A DNA stretch of 64,000 nt from Aliidiomarina maris (GTDB taxonomy: Bacteria; Pseudomonadota; Gammaproteobacteria; Enterobacterales; Alteromonadaceae), in NCBI RefSeq assembly GCF_003987335.1, contig NZ_PIPK01000010.1, forward strand, positions 36,964-100,963. The letters run 5' to 3'. Positions 46,668-55,530 of this stretch are shown here, in pieces; position 1 is the stretch's first letter, and each line of letters begins with the position of its first letter. The notes beneath the pieces are model-generated. The model was not told the DNA's origin, did not search any database, and was given only the letters and a program-made list of their open reading frames with translations. The translations under genes were made by a program, and so were the position numbers.

Positions 46668-48047
46668 TTAAACCAGGCGCGCGCGGAAGCGGCGCCCTTT
46701 TAACTTGTCTTCAGTCAGTAGTGCCAAGGCGTGCTTCGCTTTGGCACGTGCCACCGCAACATACGCCACTTTGGCCTGAACTTTAATTTTACCCACTTGC
46801 TCAAATGCCAAACCGCCGTCTTTAGTCAGGGCGCCGACAATATCGCCCGGGCGCAGCTTGTCTTTCTTACCACCCTGAATTTGTATCGTCGCCATGCTCG
46901 CAGGGGCCGGTTTGCCCGTTGGTGCCGCGTCAGGAAATGCTTGTAAGCTCAGTGGCGCAGGCGCGGTGTCCTGCAGCAAGTGAAACTTGTACTCGCACTG
47001 GGTGGTCAGCAAACTAATAGCGCGCCCTGCTTCACCAGCACGACCCGTGCGACCAATCCGGTGGGTATGGGTTTCGACATCATGGGCCAGACCTAAATTT
47101 ACCACCAAGTCTAACGCCTTAATGTCGAGCCCGCGCGCAGCGACATCCGTTGCCACTAGAATGCGCACACTTTGGTTGTTGAACAGCAGCAAGGTCTCTT
47201 CGCGATCTTTTTGTTCCATATCGCCATGCAGCGCTTGCACACTAAAGCCTGCGTTATGCAAATAGGTAAACACCGAATCCGCCTCACGCTTGGTATTACA
47301 AAATACAATCGCTTGATTCGGTTGTTGAGCAAGTAGCACGTGCGCTACAGCTTCGGCGCCATGCTGACTGGCACTCAGTTGATAAAACAACTTTGTAATT
47401 GGGGCTTGGGTTTCAATCGCTGCCACTTCAATGTGCGCAGGTGCTTGCATTAAGTGCTGCGCTAAGCTGGCAATTTGCGGCGGGAATGTAGCGCTAAACA
47501 ACAAGGTTTGACGCTTCACTGGTGCCGCTTCAATAATCGCATCAAGTTCAGCCTGGAAGCCCATGTCGAGCATGCGGTCGGCTTCGTCGAGCACCAAGGT
47601 ATGCAATTGCGTGAGATCTAAACGTTGTTGCGATACATGGTCAAGCACCCGCCCTGGCGTGCCCACAATGACATGCGCACCATGCTGCAACGATAAGCTT
47701 TGATCCCGTGTTGGCACACCACCACACAACGTCAGCACTTTGACGTTGGCTTGGCTGCGCGCGAGACGTCGAATTTCCTCAGCGACTTGCTCCGCAAGCT
47801 CGCGGGTTGGGCACAACACCAATGCTTGCACCGCATACTGCGCCACATTGAGGTTATGCAGCACCGTCAGTGCAAACGCAGCGGTTTTACCCGAGCCCGT
47901 TTGCGCTTGTGCAATCACATCGCGACCTGCGAGCATTAATGGCAAGCTCTCGGCCTGCACCGGGGTCATGGTGTGGTACTCGAGGGCAGCTAAGGTTTGC
48001 AGTTGTTCAGGCGCAAGCGGTAAGCTGGCAAAGTCAGTCGCTGACAT
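46668..48047 (-). CDS. dbpA: ATP-dependent RNA helicase DbpA
   Basis: A 459-residue DEAD-box helicase with AQTGSGKT (motif I, about 48-55), PTRELAEQ, the GTPGRVLDH and VLDEADRM motifs, SAT, and HRIGRTGRAG (VI). The C-terminal 75 residues (KDKLRPGDIVGALTKDGGL, KIKVQAKVAYVAV) form the DbpA-type RNA-binding domain that targets hairpin 92 of 23S rRNA. DbpA acts late in 50S subunit assembly. It converges with ybiT at a 21-base gap and may form a unit with nothing else. Confidence 0.96.
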   Translation of the reverse strand: MSATDFASLPLAPEQLQTLAALEYHTMTPVQAESLPLMLAGRDVIAQAQTGSGKTAAFALTVLHNLNVAQYAVQALVLCPTRELAEQVAEEIRRLARSQANVKVLTLCGGVPTRDQSLSLQHGAHVIVGTPGRVLDHVSQQRLDLTQLHTLVLDEADRMLDMGFQAELDAIIEAAPVKRQTLLFSATFPPQIASLAQHLMQAPAHIEVAAIETQAPITKLFYQLSASQHGAEAVAHVLLAQQPNQAIVFCNTKREADSVFTYLHNAGFSVQALHGDMEQKDREETLLLFNNQSVRILVATDVAARGLDIKALDLVVNLGLAHDVETHTHRIGRTGRAGEAGRAISLLTTQCEYKFHLLQDTAPAPLSLQAFPDAAPTGKPAPASMATIQIQGGKKDKLRPGDIVGALTKDGGLAFEQVGKIKVQAKVAYVAVARAKAKHALALLTEDKLKGRRFRARLV

Positions 48048-48145
48048 TTAAAATTCCTTCGGTGCTAAATAGTCGCACTATTGTACCAGCGATAGCTGAC
48101 GCTGTCGGATAATTCACTGCACCTGCGTTGTTATGGACTATGGTG

Positions 48146-48682
48146 TTATGGCGCTTGCAGTGCCACCAACGGCAATTCAATCTGAATATCACCGTCGCTC
48201 AGATACACCACATGGTCGGCTATCATGACGCCCCAATGGGTATTGCGCGAAAGACGCTCGGCGATTTGTTGGTGTGCAGCCTCTGGCAGGGCAACAATAT
48301 TGACATGCCCAAGGTGGTTCACTTTGGGTAAGGTTTTTTCTGCCCACACTCTGCTGTTGCCGTAGACCAGCACCGACATCGCCGGCGCACGCCGACTGGC
48401 TTTAATAATACGCTCATGATCAGGCTGGCCAACGTCAATCCAATGTTCAATCACATTCGCTAAGCTGATTTGCCAAAGCGCGGCGTCGTCGACGTCTGAC
48501 AAACCGCGGCCAAACTTTAATTCTGAGTGGTAAAACAACGCGTAGGCAAGAATTCGGGCGCTTAAACGTAACTCAGTTTCTGATGGGTGGCGTGCGACGG
48601 TCAGCTTGACGCTTTCGTACACGCCACGGTCAGTATCAGAAATATCTAAACTTATTTTATACGGGGTTGCCTGTAGGGCCAT
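48146..48682 (-). CDS. YaeQ family protein
   Basis: A 178-residue protein of the YaeQ family: TPYKISLDISDTDRGVYESV, TVARHPSETELRLSARILAYALF, LSDVDDAALWQISL, WIDVGQPDHERIIKASRRA. Its fold is related to PD-(D/E)XK nucleases (the D-(x)-H-E-R-x-x-K segment is visible), but a nuclease role is not established. In E. coli, YaeQ can suppress an rfaH defect. About 100 bases upstream of dbpA on the same strand; a shared transcript is possible. Confidence 0.93.
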   Translation of the reverse strand: MALQATPYKISLDISDTDRGVYESVKLTVARHPSETELRLSARILAYALFYHSELKFGRGLSDVDDAALWQISLANVIEHWIDVGQPDHERIIKASRRAPAMSVLVYGNSRVWAEKTLPKVNHLGHVNIVALPEAAHQQIAERLSRNTHWGVMIADHVVYLSDGDIQIELPLVALQAP

Positions 48683-48762
48683 GGCGTACGTCTCCTGGTC
48701 GCCGTGTATGACCTCTAATTGTCTATGCTCTTGAGTAAGGTATCAAGCTTAGAAATCTTGTG

Positions 48763-49752
48763 CTAGCGGCCTGCTGCCCTTTGGCACACTACGCGCAGGG
48801 CTCGTCTGTCGGCGTTACTTAAGTGCTGCGGTAATAACTGCCCCAACTGGCTTTCTAAACGCGCGGTCATAATCGCATCAGGCTCAGGTAAATGGTTGAT
48901 ACCAATGGCATGACCAAGTTCATGCGCCAGGATGGTTAACAAGGCTTCCTGACTGCTGACTCGAAACACATGAATTTGCTCTTCAGCGACTTCAACATTG
49001 CGACCACGTTGGCGAATAAAAATACCATGCTCGCCGACATTGGTATCGGCCCCTTGGGCCGCGGAGCGCCGATTCAGGTCATTTACCAGACCGGTGTACT
49101 GCTCAGCTAGCAAATTGCGTTCAGCAACCTGGGTGTTGAATCGATAACGTACCCGCTCCGCCTCGCGAATACGGTTCTGAAGCTGGTCATGAACCTCTTG
49201 TGAAGCGGCCTGCAAAGTCTGCAATTTAGGCATCACGCTCGATGGCACTTGACCGCGCCGATTGGTATGACGATCGCGCAGAGCCTCAAAGTCTTGTTGT
49301 AGCGCTTGTAGCTGCTGGTTCTCACTATCAATCCGTGTGTTCAGTTCATCAATTTCAGCATTCAATACCGCAAGGTCTTGATCCGCTTGTGCAATATCTT
49401 TGCTCAATTGCTCGGCTTGATCGAACATCTCGCGCAGTTGGTCATACAGCGCTTGGCGGTGATCAAATATCAGCGAAACCGCAATACCTTGATCGCGAGT
49501 GTGCACAAATAAAGGTGTCTCTGCCGCTTGATTCCATAGCTGAGTCGCCGCAGTCATGGTGTCAATGAGCGCTTTGCGACTTATATTAAACCGTGGGTCA
49601 ATGTCAGCGATATGCCATGCCACCTGAGAACGACACAAAGTCTGAGCTGGGCGATCTTGCGCTACTCGCGACGCTAGCGCAGTCGAGGTGACGAGCCCGA
49701 AGCCGATTGCGATCAATGCGCATACACATCTGGCCTGCTTGGCTTGTATCAA
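48763..49752 (-). CDS. Exported matrixin-type zinc metalloprotease with a coiled-coil insert
   Basis: A 329-residue protein with a signal peptide (ends STALAS). The first part RSQVAWHIADIDPRFNIS and ATQLWNQAAETPLF looks like the N-terminal half of a matrixin/peptidase M10 domain; the C-terminal part has the zinc motif ILAHELGHAIGINHLPEPD and a Met-turn DAIMTA. Between them (about 80-215) sits an insert of heptad-like coiled coil. The start shown is a TTG with a GGGAG site seven bases upstream. A TATAAT lies almost next to it, so the true start may be slightly further in. The target is unknown. An ankyrin-like exported protein lies upstream on the same strand. Confidence 0.75.
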   Translation of the reverse strand: MIQAKQARCVCALIAIGFGLVTSTALASRVAQDRPAQTLCRSQVAWHIADIDPRFNISRKALIDTMTAATQLWNQAAETPLFVHTRDQGIAVSLIFDHRQALYDQLREMFDQAEQLSKDIAQADQDLAVLNAEIDELNTRIDSENQQLQALQQDFEALRDRHTNRRGQVPSSVMPKLQTLQAASQEVHDQLQNRIREAERVRYRFNTQVAERNLLAEQYTGLVNDLNRRSAAQGADTNVGEHGIFIRQRGRNVEVAEEQIHVFRVSSQEALLTILAHELGHAIGINHLPEPDAIMTARLESQLGQLLPQHLSNADRRALRVVCQRAAGR

Positions 49753-49876
49753 ACTCCGGCTCCCATTATATACCTTGTTACTGGTGCTAACGTTGTCAAA
49801 ACGCGCCGAGTGACCAAAGCTTCGGGGTCTCGTATAAGCGCTATTTCTAACCTGCAGCGACGACCAAATACTGACG

Positions 49877-51841
49877 TTACAATCGAACTGGCATTAATTC
49901 TGTGCCCTCTGGCACTTCCAGCTCTGGAAAATCTGCCACCAGCGCTTGGTAAACTTCGGGATACTTAAGCTGCATCACCGCTAGGCGGCGATGGTGGAAT
50001 ATATCCACCTCCGGCTGGAAACTCATGAGCTCACGTACGATGGGCTCCATGGTTTGAATTGGTAAACGTCTGTTGCTGGGGTTGAGGGCCGCGTGCAACG
50101 GGTCTTGATTCAGGCCTCTACCGCCAAATGGAAAACCCTCAGCCACTAGTTCACTGACCAAATCCGCTCTACCATTTTTTACCGCTATATGCAGTAGAGT
50201 CTGGCCTACCGAGTCTTCAGCACGCAAATCCAGCCCCAAGCTTTCAAGCTGCTTAAGTCGGCCCATATCATAGAGTAGGTTTTCACGGTCCATTAAGAAA
50301 TAGTCGGGGCGACTGGGTAGAAGACCTGATCGCATTAACGGCTGCAAATATTCGTTGTTCCAAGTCAACACATGCAACGCATATTCCACTTGATCTTGAG
50401 CATCAATATCCAACGCCAGAATAAATGCAATTGCAGGATCAGGGTCGCCATTTTCGAGCGCGCTCTTAGCTTCACTGTCAAATGGGTACCGGAAGCGTAC
50501 TAAGCCCCTAATCCACTGGTGATGACGATAATGATCGACCAAGCCCGGGTCGATAGCGGAAAGCTCTGCTTCAATTCGCCGAATATCGTCAGCATACTGT
50601 TCAACGATCGGCATGATCAAATGATTCGCATCCATCGGCTGCCACGCTTGGTAGAAGTCTCTGAGCAGTTCCCGACACTGCTCGATCTGGGTTTCAAGCT
50701 GTTGAGCATCCGTGTTGCTGGCTAGATACTGAGTCAGGTCTGCGGCTATTTTGTCAATCAATGGCTTCGCGTCTGCCTTGTTCGGCCCATGACGCACCGT
50801 AATAGTGGTTAAATCTAGCCCATATTGCTGTCTTAAATGTGTAATAGCATCAGCGTCAAACCGATAAGCGCGGCGGGGAATATCACCCTCAACCTGATCT
50901 GAACTTTGGGTTGTAAAACGCGCTGCTGAGCCATATTGCTGCATCAAGGCAACGATAGCAGCGGCGTCCGCCTCGCGCGGACAACAGTCAGGTTCACCTC
51001 GCGTTTCAATTGCTTGAGCGTAATCGAGCATGACTAAGGCATGCTCCATACTTGAGCCTAGGTATGCATCCTCAGAAGGTCTCACCCCTTGTTCCAAGAG
51101 TTTTTGAACGACTGGTAAGCGACCGGAAATAATAACATGATCAAGAATCGACAGACTTTCTTCACGATGATAATGCACCTCAGTGTGCATATCCTCAACG
51201 TGAGTCAGCAACAATATGATATCTTCGTCGCTTAACTCGCTGTCGCGGGTAAAGTAAGCAACTTCGTTAATGGTCGGCGGCTGACGAGTAACCAACGCCT
51301 CCCGCTCACTGGGCGATATGGATAGGAAGTCCTTGTATGCCTGCGAGGGCGGTATCACCCTCAGGGTCAGCCCAAAATCTTTTGTTTCAGGAAATTGGCG
51401 TTCAAGCTCGTTTTGCGCGAACCGCAATTCTTGTCCCATCTCGGTTCGAGCACGCAGATAACCAACTCGAAAACTGGCAGCAAAATTTGAGTTGAGAAAA
51501 TGCTCTATCGCAACAGTGACTGCATCCAGGGAATACCCATCGTCAATGTAATCCGCCCACCCTTCATGCCTCTCTCGCAGCCAGCGACTGCGGCGATCAC
51601 TATAGGTTTCGGTCAACGATTCGCAACTGCTAAAGTTCAAAACATCAGGAATTTCTATCCTTGCATTGCGTGGCTGACGCTGCGGTGGGCTGGTAGAGGC
51701 GGTTGAGGGCTGTGGGTGGTCCTCAGCTTGGACTGGCTGCGGCTGATGCACCTTTAGCGACTTGTCTGGCGACAAACCCCACAATATGCCTGCAACCGCC
51801 ACGACCAACACAACGCCTACCACTAACGTCTTTTTCATCAC
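49877..51841 (-). CDS. Exported or anchored protein with ankyrin-like repeats
   Basis: A 654-residue protein with an N-terminal helix (about 4-23) and a Pro/Ser-rich linker (38-60). Residues about 205-260 (ILLLTHVEDMHTEVHYHREESL, IISGRLPVVQKLLEQGV) and 535-590 (EDSVGQTLLHIAVKNGRADLV, LVAEGFPFGGRGLNQDPLH) read as ankyrin repeats; between them are long helical parts. I recognise no named family. It probably faces the periplasm. It shares strand and 124-base spacing with the matrixin gene downstream, so a functional link is possible but unproven. Confidence 0.55.
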   Translation of the reverse strand: MMKKTLVVGVVLVVAVAGILWGLSPDKSLKVHQPQPVQAEDHPQPSTASTSPPQRQPRNARIEIPDVLNFSSCESLTETYSDRRSRWLRERHEGWADYIDDGYSLDAVTVAIEHFLNSNFAASFRVGYLRARTEMGQELRFAQNELERQFPETKDFGLTLRVIPPSQAYKDFLSISPSEREALVTRQPPTINEVAYFTRDSELSDEDIILLLTHVEDMHTEVHYHREESLSILDHVIISGRLPVVQKLLEQGVRPSEDAYLGSSMEHALVMLDYAQAIETRGEPDCCPREADAAAIVALMQQYGSAARFTTQSSDQVEGDIPRRAYRFDADAITHLRQQYGLDLTTITVRHGPNKADAKPLIDKIAADLTQYLASNTDAQQLETQIEQCRELLRDFYQAWQPMDANHLIMPIVEQYADDIRRIEAELSAIDPGLVDHYRHHQWIRGLVRFRYPFDSEAKSALENGDPDPAIAFILALDIDAQDQVEYALHVLTWNNEYLQPLMRSGLLPSRPDYFLMDRENLLYDMGRLKQLESLGLDLRAEDSVGQTLLHIAVKNGRADLVSELVAEGFPFGGRGLNQDPLHAALNPSNRRLPIQTMEPIVRELMSFQPEVDIFHHRRLAVMQLKYPEVYQALVADFPELEVPEGTELMPVRL

Positions 51842-51881
51842 GATCCCTCGTTAAACATCGCCAAGCATTGTGCGTGCCGCT

Positions 51882-52316
51882 CTATTCTTTATCCGCCAGC
51901 GACCCTATACAGAACTTACATTCACCGACCTCTGGCGCTGAGCTCTCAACATAACGCAGGCGGCGGCTGGCTTTCGAGCGCGTGCTGGATACCTGATAAA
52001 TACGGTCTCGCGCTTGCGGCTTAGAACCCAAGTACTGGCACACAGCGCCCGGCCCCGTATGGCCTTCACCTTCTTGAATATCACGCACAATTTCCTGACC
52101 CAAAGTCACGTCATAGTAAGGAAAGGCCACCTGCAATTCGTCCAAGCTTACCATTAAATCTTGCTGCGGTGGACCACCCGTGCCGCGCCCCTCGCCGTCG
52201 GCCAAGCAAAGAATGTGCGGCGGGTTATGCACACTTACCAGTTCTGTGGCGTGCGCTTTTAAAAAATCATTCGGCTCAACGTCGAATTTTCGGCTATATG
52301 TATGGTTAAAGGCCAC
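51882..52316 (-). pseudogene. SAM methyltransferase-like gene missing its catalytic middle
   Basis: A 144-residue frame opened by a GTG. It starts like a tellurite-resistance-type methyltransferase: YSRKFDVEPNDFLKAHATEL and motif I (HILCLADGEGR). Motif I is followed at once by GTGGPPQQDLMVSLDEL, AFPYYDVTLGQEIVRDI and EGEGHTGPGAVCQYLGSKP, which belongs to the C-terminal end of the family, and then a Cys-bearing tail ESSAPEVGECKFC. About 100 residues between motif I and the end seem deleted in frame. The GTG lies inside the hairpin after hipT, so the 5' end is suspect as well. Probably non-functional. Confidence 0.55.
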
Positions 52317-52331
52317 AAATTTGTGGCCTTT
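52308..52331. terminator. Palindromic hairpin after hipT
   Basis: A perfect 24-base palindrome (AAAGGCCACAAA then its complement). It lies three bases past the hipT stop. As a terminator it has only short T runs, so its strength is uncertain. It also contains the start codon of the methyltransferase relic. Confidence 0.6.
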
Positions 52332-52334
52332 TGT

Positions 52335-53345
52335 TTAAAATGTACGCCGCAAACAGGCAATTCTACCCTCTACCCCATCGATGATAGTTGCCTGCATTGA
52401 CGGCGGCATTAATGAGGCTTGAATAATAGCTTTAACGTACTTCTCAACCTTAGCCGTCAATGATGTTACAAACGCCGTAGCTGCCCTTTCATTTAGCCCC
52501 AGAGTTTGACCAAGACCAATAAAGTCCTGTTTGGTGTAATAACCAAAATGCTCATAGGCTGCGGTAAACTGCCCCTCCCGCTCCGCTTCGGTGAGCGATA
52601 GAGTTAGATAATCGGCAAGATTGTATGCTGGGTAGGGGAACACCGATAACACGTCATACATGGGGGTAAAGTCGAACATGGTGGTGCTCGTCGCATTCGG
52701 CTTGCGGTACAGCGAGAAGTTTTTCAGGTGCAAATCGTTATTACCGACTAAGTATGCAAACAGCACCTGCTGCAGCCCTTTCATGATAATCGGTTTCTTC
52801 TGACCCGCAGCCTCATACATGGTGCGAATTGCCAATTCATAAGACCACATGTTAGGGTCGCCCTTGTTCGATGAGTGCGCCTGACAAAGTGAGGCCGCAT
52901 CCTCAATAAATAGGCGCTGCCCGTCGGCAAGCTTATCAAATCGCTTGGTAATGTACCCAAGTTCACTGTCCGCAAACGGTATCACCGCACAATCGGCCAC
53001 GTGCAGGCCCACTGCTCGCGCAAGGTTCATAATGGCGTGCTCATTGGCAGGTAAGTGTTCAATACCCGGTGGCATTGGCTTCAATATGTAGTCACCATCG
53101 CCATGAGCTGGTACCAGTCTACTACCCTCCCGCCGAACCATCACCTTGCGCTGCACCCCAGAGATGGACTGGCCTTCGAGGTAGGGGCCCGCTTCACGGT
53201 CAAATTCACTGGCGGTCATTGCGATACTTAGACCACCAGCGGGCATGGATCTCAGCCCAAACATGGTTTTCGCGAATCGCTTACTAAAACCTTCGGTCAG
53301 TTGCGTGTCGGCCGTTGACTTCAGTGTTCCAAGGCAAATACCCAT
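52335..53345 (-). CDS. hipT: HipT-type Ser/Thr kinase toxin (short HipA)
   Basis: A 336-residue HipA-fold kinase without the N-terminal subdomain, which is encoded by the separate hipS gene. The start (MGICLGTL, GFSKRFAKTMFG) matches the HipT type. The Gly-rich loop is GQSISGVQRK, with the two autophosphorylation serines at about 60 and 62 (SIS motif). Catalytic residues are in LVGNNDLHLKNFSLY, and the metal-binding Asp in FDFTPMYDV. In the E. coli O127:H6 system HipT phosphorylates and inactivates tryptophanyl-tRNA synthetase; the target here is inferred by homology. The longer frame upstream is discarded because ATG at 53345 overlaps the hipS stop (TGATG). Last gene of the hipBST operon. 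Confidence 0.9.
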   Translation of the reverse strand: MGICLGTLKSTADTQLTEGFSKRFAKTMFGLRSMPAGGLSIAMTASEFDREAGPYLEGQSISGVQRKVMVRREGSRLVPAHGDGDYILKPMPPGIEHLPANEHAIMNLARAVGLHVADCAVIPFADSELGYITKRFDKLADGQRLFIEDAASLCQAHSSNKGDPNMWSYELAIRTMYEAAGQKKPIIMKGLQQVLFAYLVGNNDLHLKNFSLYRKPNATSTTMFDFTPMYDVLSVFPYPAYNLADYLTLSLTEAEREGQFTAAYEHFGYYTKQDFIGLGQTLGLNERAATAFVTSLTAKVEKYVKAIIQASLMPPSMQATIIDGVEGRIACLRRTF

Positions 53346-53695
53346 CACGCCTCCTTCGTTTGAGGGGTAACGCTGATAGCGCCAATCAAATCGCGCCCGT
53401 TTGCCAGCAATAACCCAAAGGAGTCTTGTTTGTCGGTTCGAGCTTTGGCACTTTGATAACGGCGTACCCAACCTTCACTGGTCAGGTTTTCGAAAAATGG
53501 CGGCAACACGTCAGAAATAAACGGCGCTTGTTGCAGCGCAAAGTGATGACCTATCGGACTTCCTTGTTTTAGGTAGTCACTGTCGTATTGAAACTGATAT
53601 TCAAAGCGCAAGCCATCGGTTATTTCACGCAAGGTACCGGCAAGCCGGCCATTGGCCCACACCAGCCCAACTCGCTCGCGCTTCACCTTATCCAT
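53345..53695 (-). CDS. hipS: HipS-type antitoxin (HipA N-terminal subdomain protein)
   Basis: A 116-residue protein corresponding to N-subdomain 1 of full-length HipA: RVGLVWANGRLAGTL start, FEYQFQYDSDYL, PFISDVLPPFFENLTSEGWVRRYQ (with Trp76 in the EGW motif) and DSFGLLLANGRDLIGAI at the end. In the known HipBST system this small protein, not HipB, is the main antitoxin and blocks the HipT active site. It overlaps hipB by eight bases and hipT by one, so all three are translationally coupled. Confidence 0.88.
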   Translation of the reverse strand: MDKVKRERVGLVWANGRLAGTLREITDGLRFEYQFQYDSDYLKQGSPIGHHFALQQAPFISDVLPPFFENLTSEGWVRRYQSAKARTDKQDSFGLLLANGRDLIGAISVTPQTKEA

Positions 53696-54005
53696 CGATA
53701 GGCCCCGCGTATAGTGTCATTCCAAACGACTGCAAAATACTCATCAGGGTATCGACCCGCATTGATGTAGGATCATTCTCAAAGCGGCGCATCGTATGCG
53801 GTGTGACACCCGCCATTAAGGTGAAATCACCTTTACTCAAGCCATGTTCTTTGCGGTATGCCTCGACCAGCTCAGACACCGACTCAATGGGCGTAATCGG
53901 CGTGTCCGCAGGCGGTCGACTTTCCTTAACCGCCTCCTGCACTGCCGTTGCTAACTGCTCAAAGGCTCGCTGAACGTTCTCGTTGGTATGTATGGGCTGA
54001 CTCAT
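53688..54005 (-). CDS. hipB: HipB-type HTH regulator
   Basis: A 105-residue protein with a Cro/CI-type HTH in the second half (LSKGDFTLMAGVTPHTMRRFEN, residues about 58-79), followed by MRVDTLMSILQSFGMTLYAG, which is the HipB dimer signature. The first 45 residues are polar. It should repress the operon together with HipS and HipT. The longer upstream frame is rejected because the ATG at 54005 gives the usual length and follows an AGAG site. First gene of the operon. Confidence 0.88.
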   Translation of the reverse strand: MSQPIHTNENVQRAFEQLATAVQEAVKESRPPADTPITPIESVSELVEAYRKEHGLSKGDFTLMAGVTPHTMRRFENDPTSMRVDTLMSILQSFGMTLYAGPIDG

Positions 54006-54061
54006 AAAAAGCACTCTAGTTACATTCAAGTACGTAATAACTATATATTTGCACATAAATG

Positions 54062-54082
54062 ACATTTTGCAAGCCAAAATGT
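54062..54082. promoter_or_regulatory. Candidate HipB operator
   Basis: A perfect inverted repeat ACATTTTG-CAAGC-CAAAATGT, 57 bases upstream of the hipB start and in A/T-rich sequence expected to hold the promoter. Two-fold symmetry and location suit a dimeric HTH repressor. Confidence 0.6.
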
Positions 54083-54222
54083 TACTTAAGTGCCGATATT
54101 GAATAATTATTACTTATTTATGTAGCCAAATACCTTTTATGTATCTTAAAACCCCGTGATGGTTACCCCAAGCTGCTCAAATTATAGATTTACCCCGGCA
54201 AGTATCAGCCCGACTGGGCTGG

Positions 54223-55530
54223 TTACCGCGCTTTCGGAATATCCGACCAACGCGTGGTGTAAGCGGGCGACAAACGCTCGCGTTTCATATGCCAGTCGGT
54301 TTTGCCGTGTTGCGACGCAAAATACAAGGTACCAGTTTTAGTCTTGTTTAAGTTATCAAGCACCGCCATCAGCGCTTTGCTTTTTGGTTTCGGTTCGTGC
54401 ACATCAAACAGCGAGGTTTGAAACACCCCAGGCTGATAAAAGTCCGATAACATAACGCCCGCTTTGGTGTACCTGAACCCCGGCCGGTAAATCCGTGCGC
54501 ACAATGCTTGAGCGAGTGTCAGCAGCTCGCGGGTGTCTTGGGTCGGTACTGGTAACTCATACGTCACGCTATTGCTATACTGGGCATCGCTGGTATTAAA
54601 TGGATTGGTACGCATAAATACCGTCGCTTGTTTCGCTGACTGACCTTCATAACGCAGCTTCTCTGCCGCACGCACGATAAAGGTCGCCACTGCCGACTGA
54701 ATGCTGTCTAAGCCTTCAACTGGGCTACCAAAGCTGCGCGAAACAACGATTTGCTGCTTAGTGGGCGTCACGTCTTGCATGGATAAACACGACTCACCCC
54801 GAAGCTCGCGTGCGGTGCGCTCAAGTACCACCGAAAAGGCTTTACGAATGGTTTTAAGATCGGCATCGGCTAACTGCAACGCGGTTTCAATGCCCATCGT
54901 ATTGAGTCGTTTAGATAGTTTTCTACCCACACCCCACACCTCATCTACTGGCGTTATCGCCATCAGCTTGCGCTGACGCGCTTGACTGGTTAAGTCCACC
55001 ACGCCACCAGTTTTAGGGTATTTTTTGGCGCCATAATTAGCCAGTTTGGCCAGCGTTTTGGTCGGCGCCATGCCGACACAGGTGCGGATACCCACCCAAC
55101 GCTCAACTTTGTCACGCAGTTCATGCCCAAAATCAGTCAGTGATACCGCACTGGCCACACCGGTTAAGTCAGCAAACGCCTCATCAATGGAGTACACCTC
55201 CAGCTGGGGGACCATGCTTTCGAGAGTGGTCATCACCCGGTTGGATATATCGGCGTACAATGCATAGTTCGATGAAAATACTTGCACGTCATGCTGGCGA
55301 ATCAAGTCTTGGATTTTAAAAATTGGCGCCCCCATTTTAATACCAAGGGCCTTAGCTTCCGCCGAGCGTGCCACCGCACAGCCATCATTGTTCGAAGCCA
55401 CGATAAGAGGTTTGAATTTTAAATCTGGTCGAAACAGCCTCTCACAAGACGCGTAGAAATTATTGCAGTCAATCAGAGCAAAACACCTGGCTGGCTTTTG
55501 CGCCGCTGTAATTGGTTTAACGCAGCCCAT
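54223..55530 (-). CDS. umuC: Error-prone DNA polymerase V subunit UmuC
   Basis: A 435-residue Y-family polymerase for translesion synthesis, active with two UmuD-prime subunits. Catalytic motifs are ALIDCNNFYASCERLF and VYSIDEAFADLTG; other landmarks are VASNNDGCAVARSAEAKALG, WGVGRKLSKRLNTMGI (HhH) and the C-terminal UmuC end. The first ATG adds about 15 residues before the usual MFAL-like start; it overlaps umuD by 14 bases, so translation is coupled. SOS control comes from the box upstream of umuD. A hairpin (54206-54221) just past the stop may weakly terminate. Confidence 0.93.
   Translation of the reverse strand: MGCVKPITAAQKPARCFALIDCNNFYASCERLFRPDLKFKPLIVASNNDGCAVARSAEAKALGIKMGAPIFKIQDLIRQHDVQVFSSNYALYADISNRVMTTLESMVPQLEVYSIDEAFADLTGVASAVSLTDFGHELRDKVERWVGIRTCVGMAPTKTLAKLANYGAKKYPKTGGVVDLTSQARQRKLMAITPVDEVWGVGRKLSKRLNTMGIETALQLADADLKTIRKAFSVVLERTARELRGESCLSMQDVTPTKQQIVVSRSFGSPVEGLDSIQSAVATFIVRAAEKLRYEGQSAKQATVFMRTNPFNTSDAQYSNSVTYELPVPTQDTRELLTLAQALCARIYRPGFRYTKAGVMLSDFYQPGVFQTSLFDVHEPKPKSKALMAVLDNLNKTKTGTLYFASQHGKTDWHMKRERLSPAYTTRWSDIPKAR

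Noticed and set aside
54206..54221. Hairpin CAGCCC-GACT-GGGCTG after umuC
   Set aside because: No T run follows on the minus strand; it may be a weak structure but not a supported terminator.
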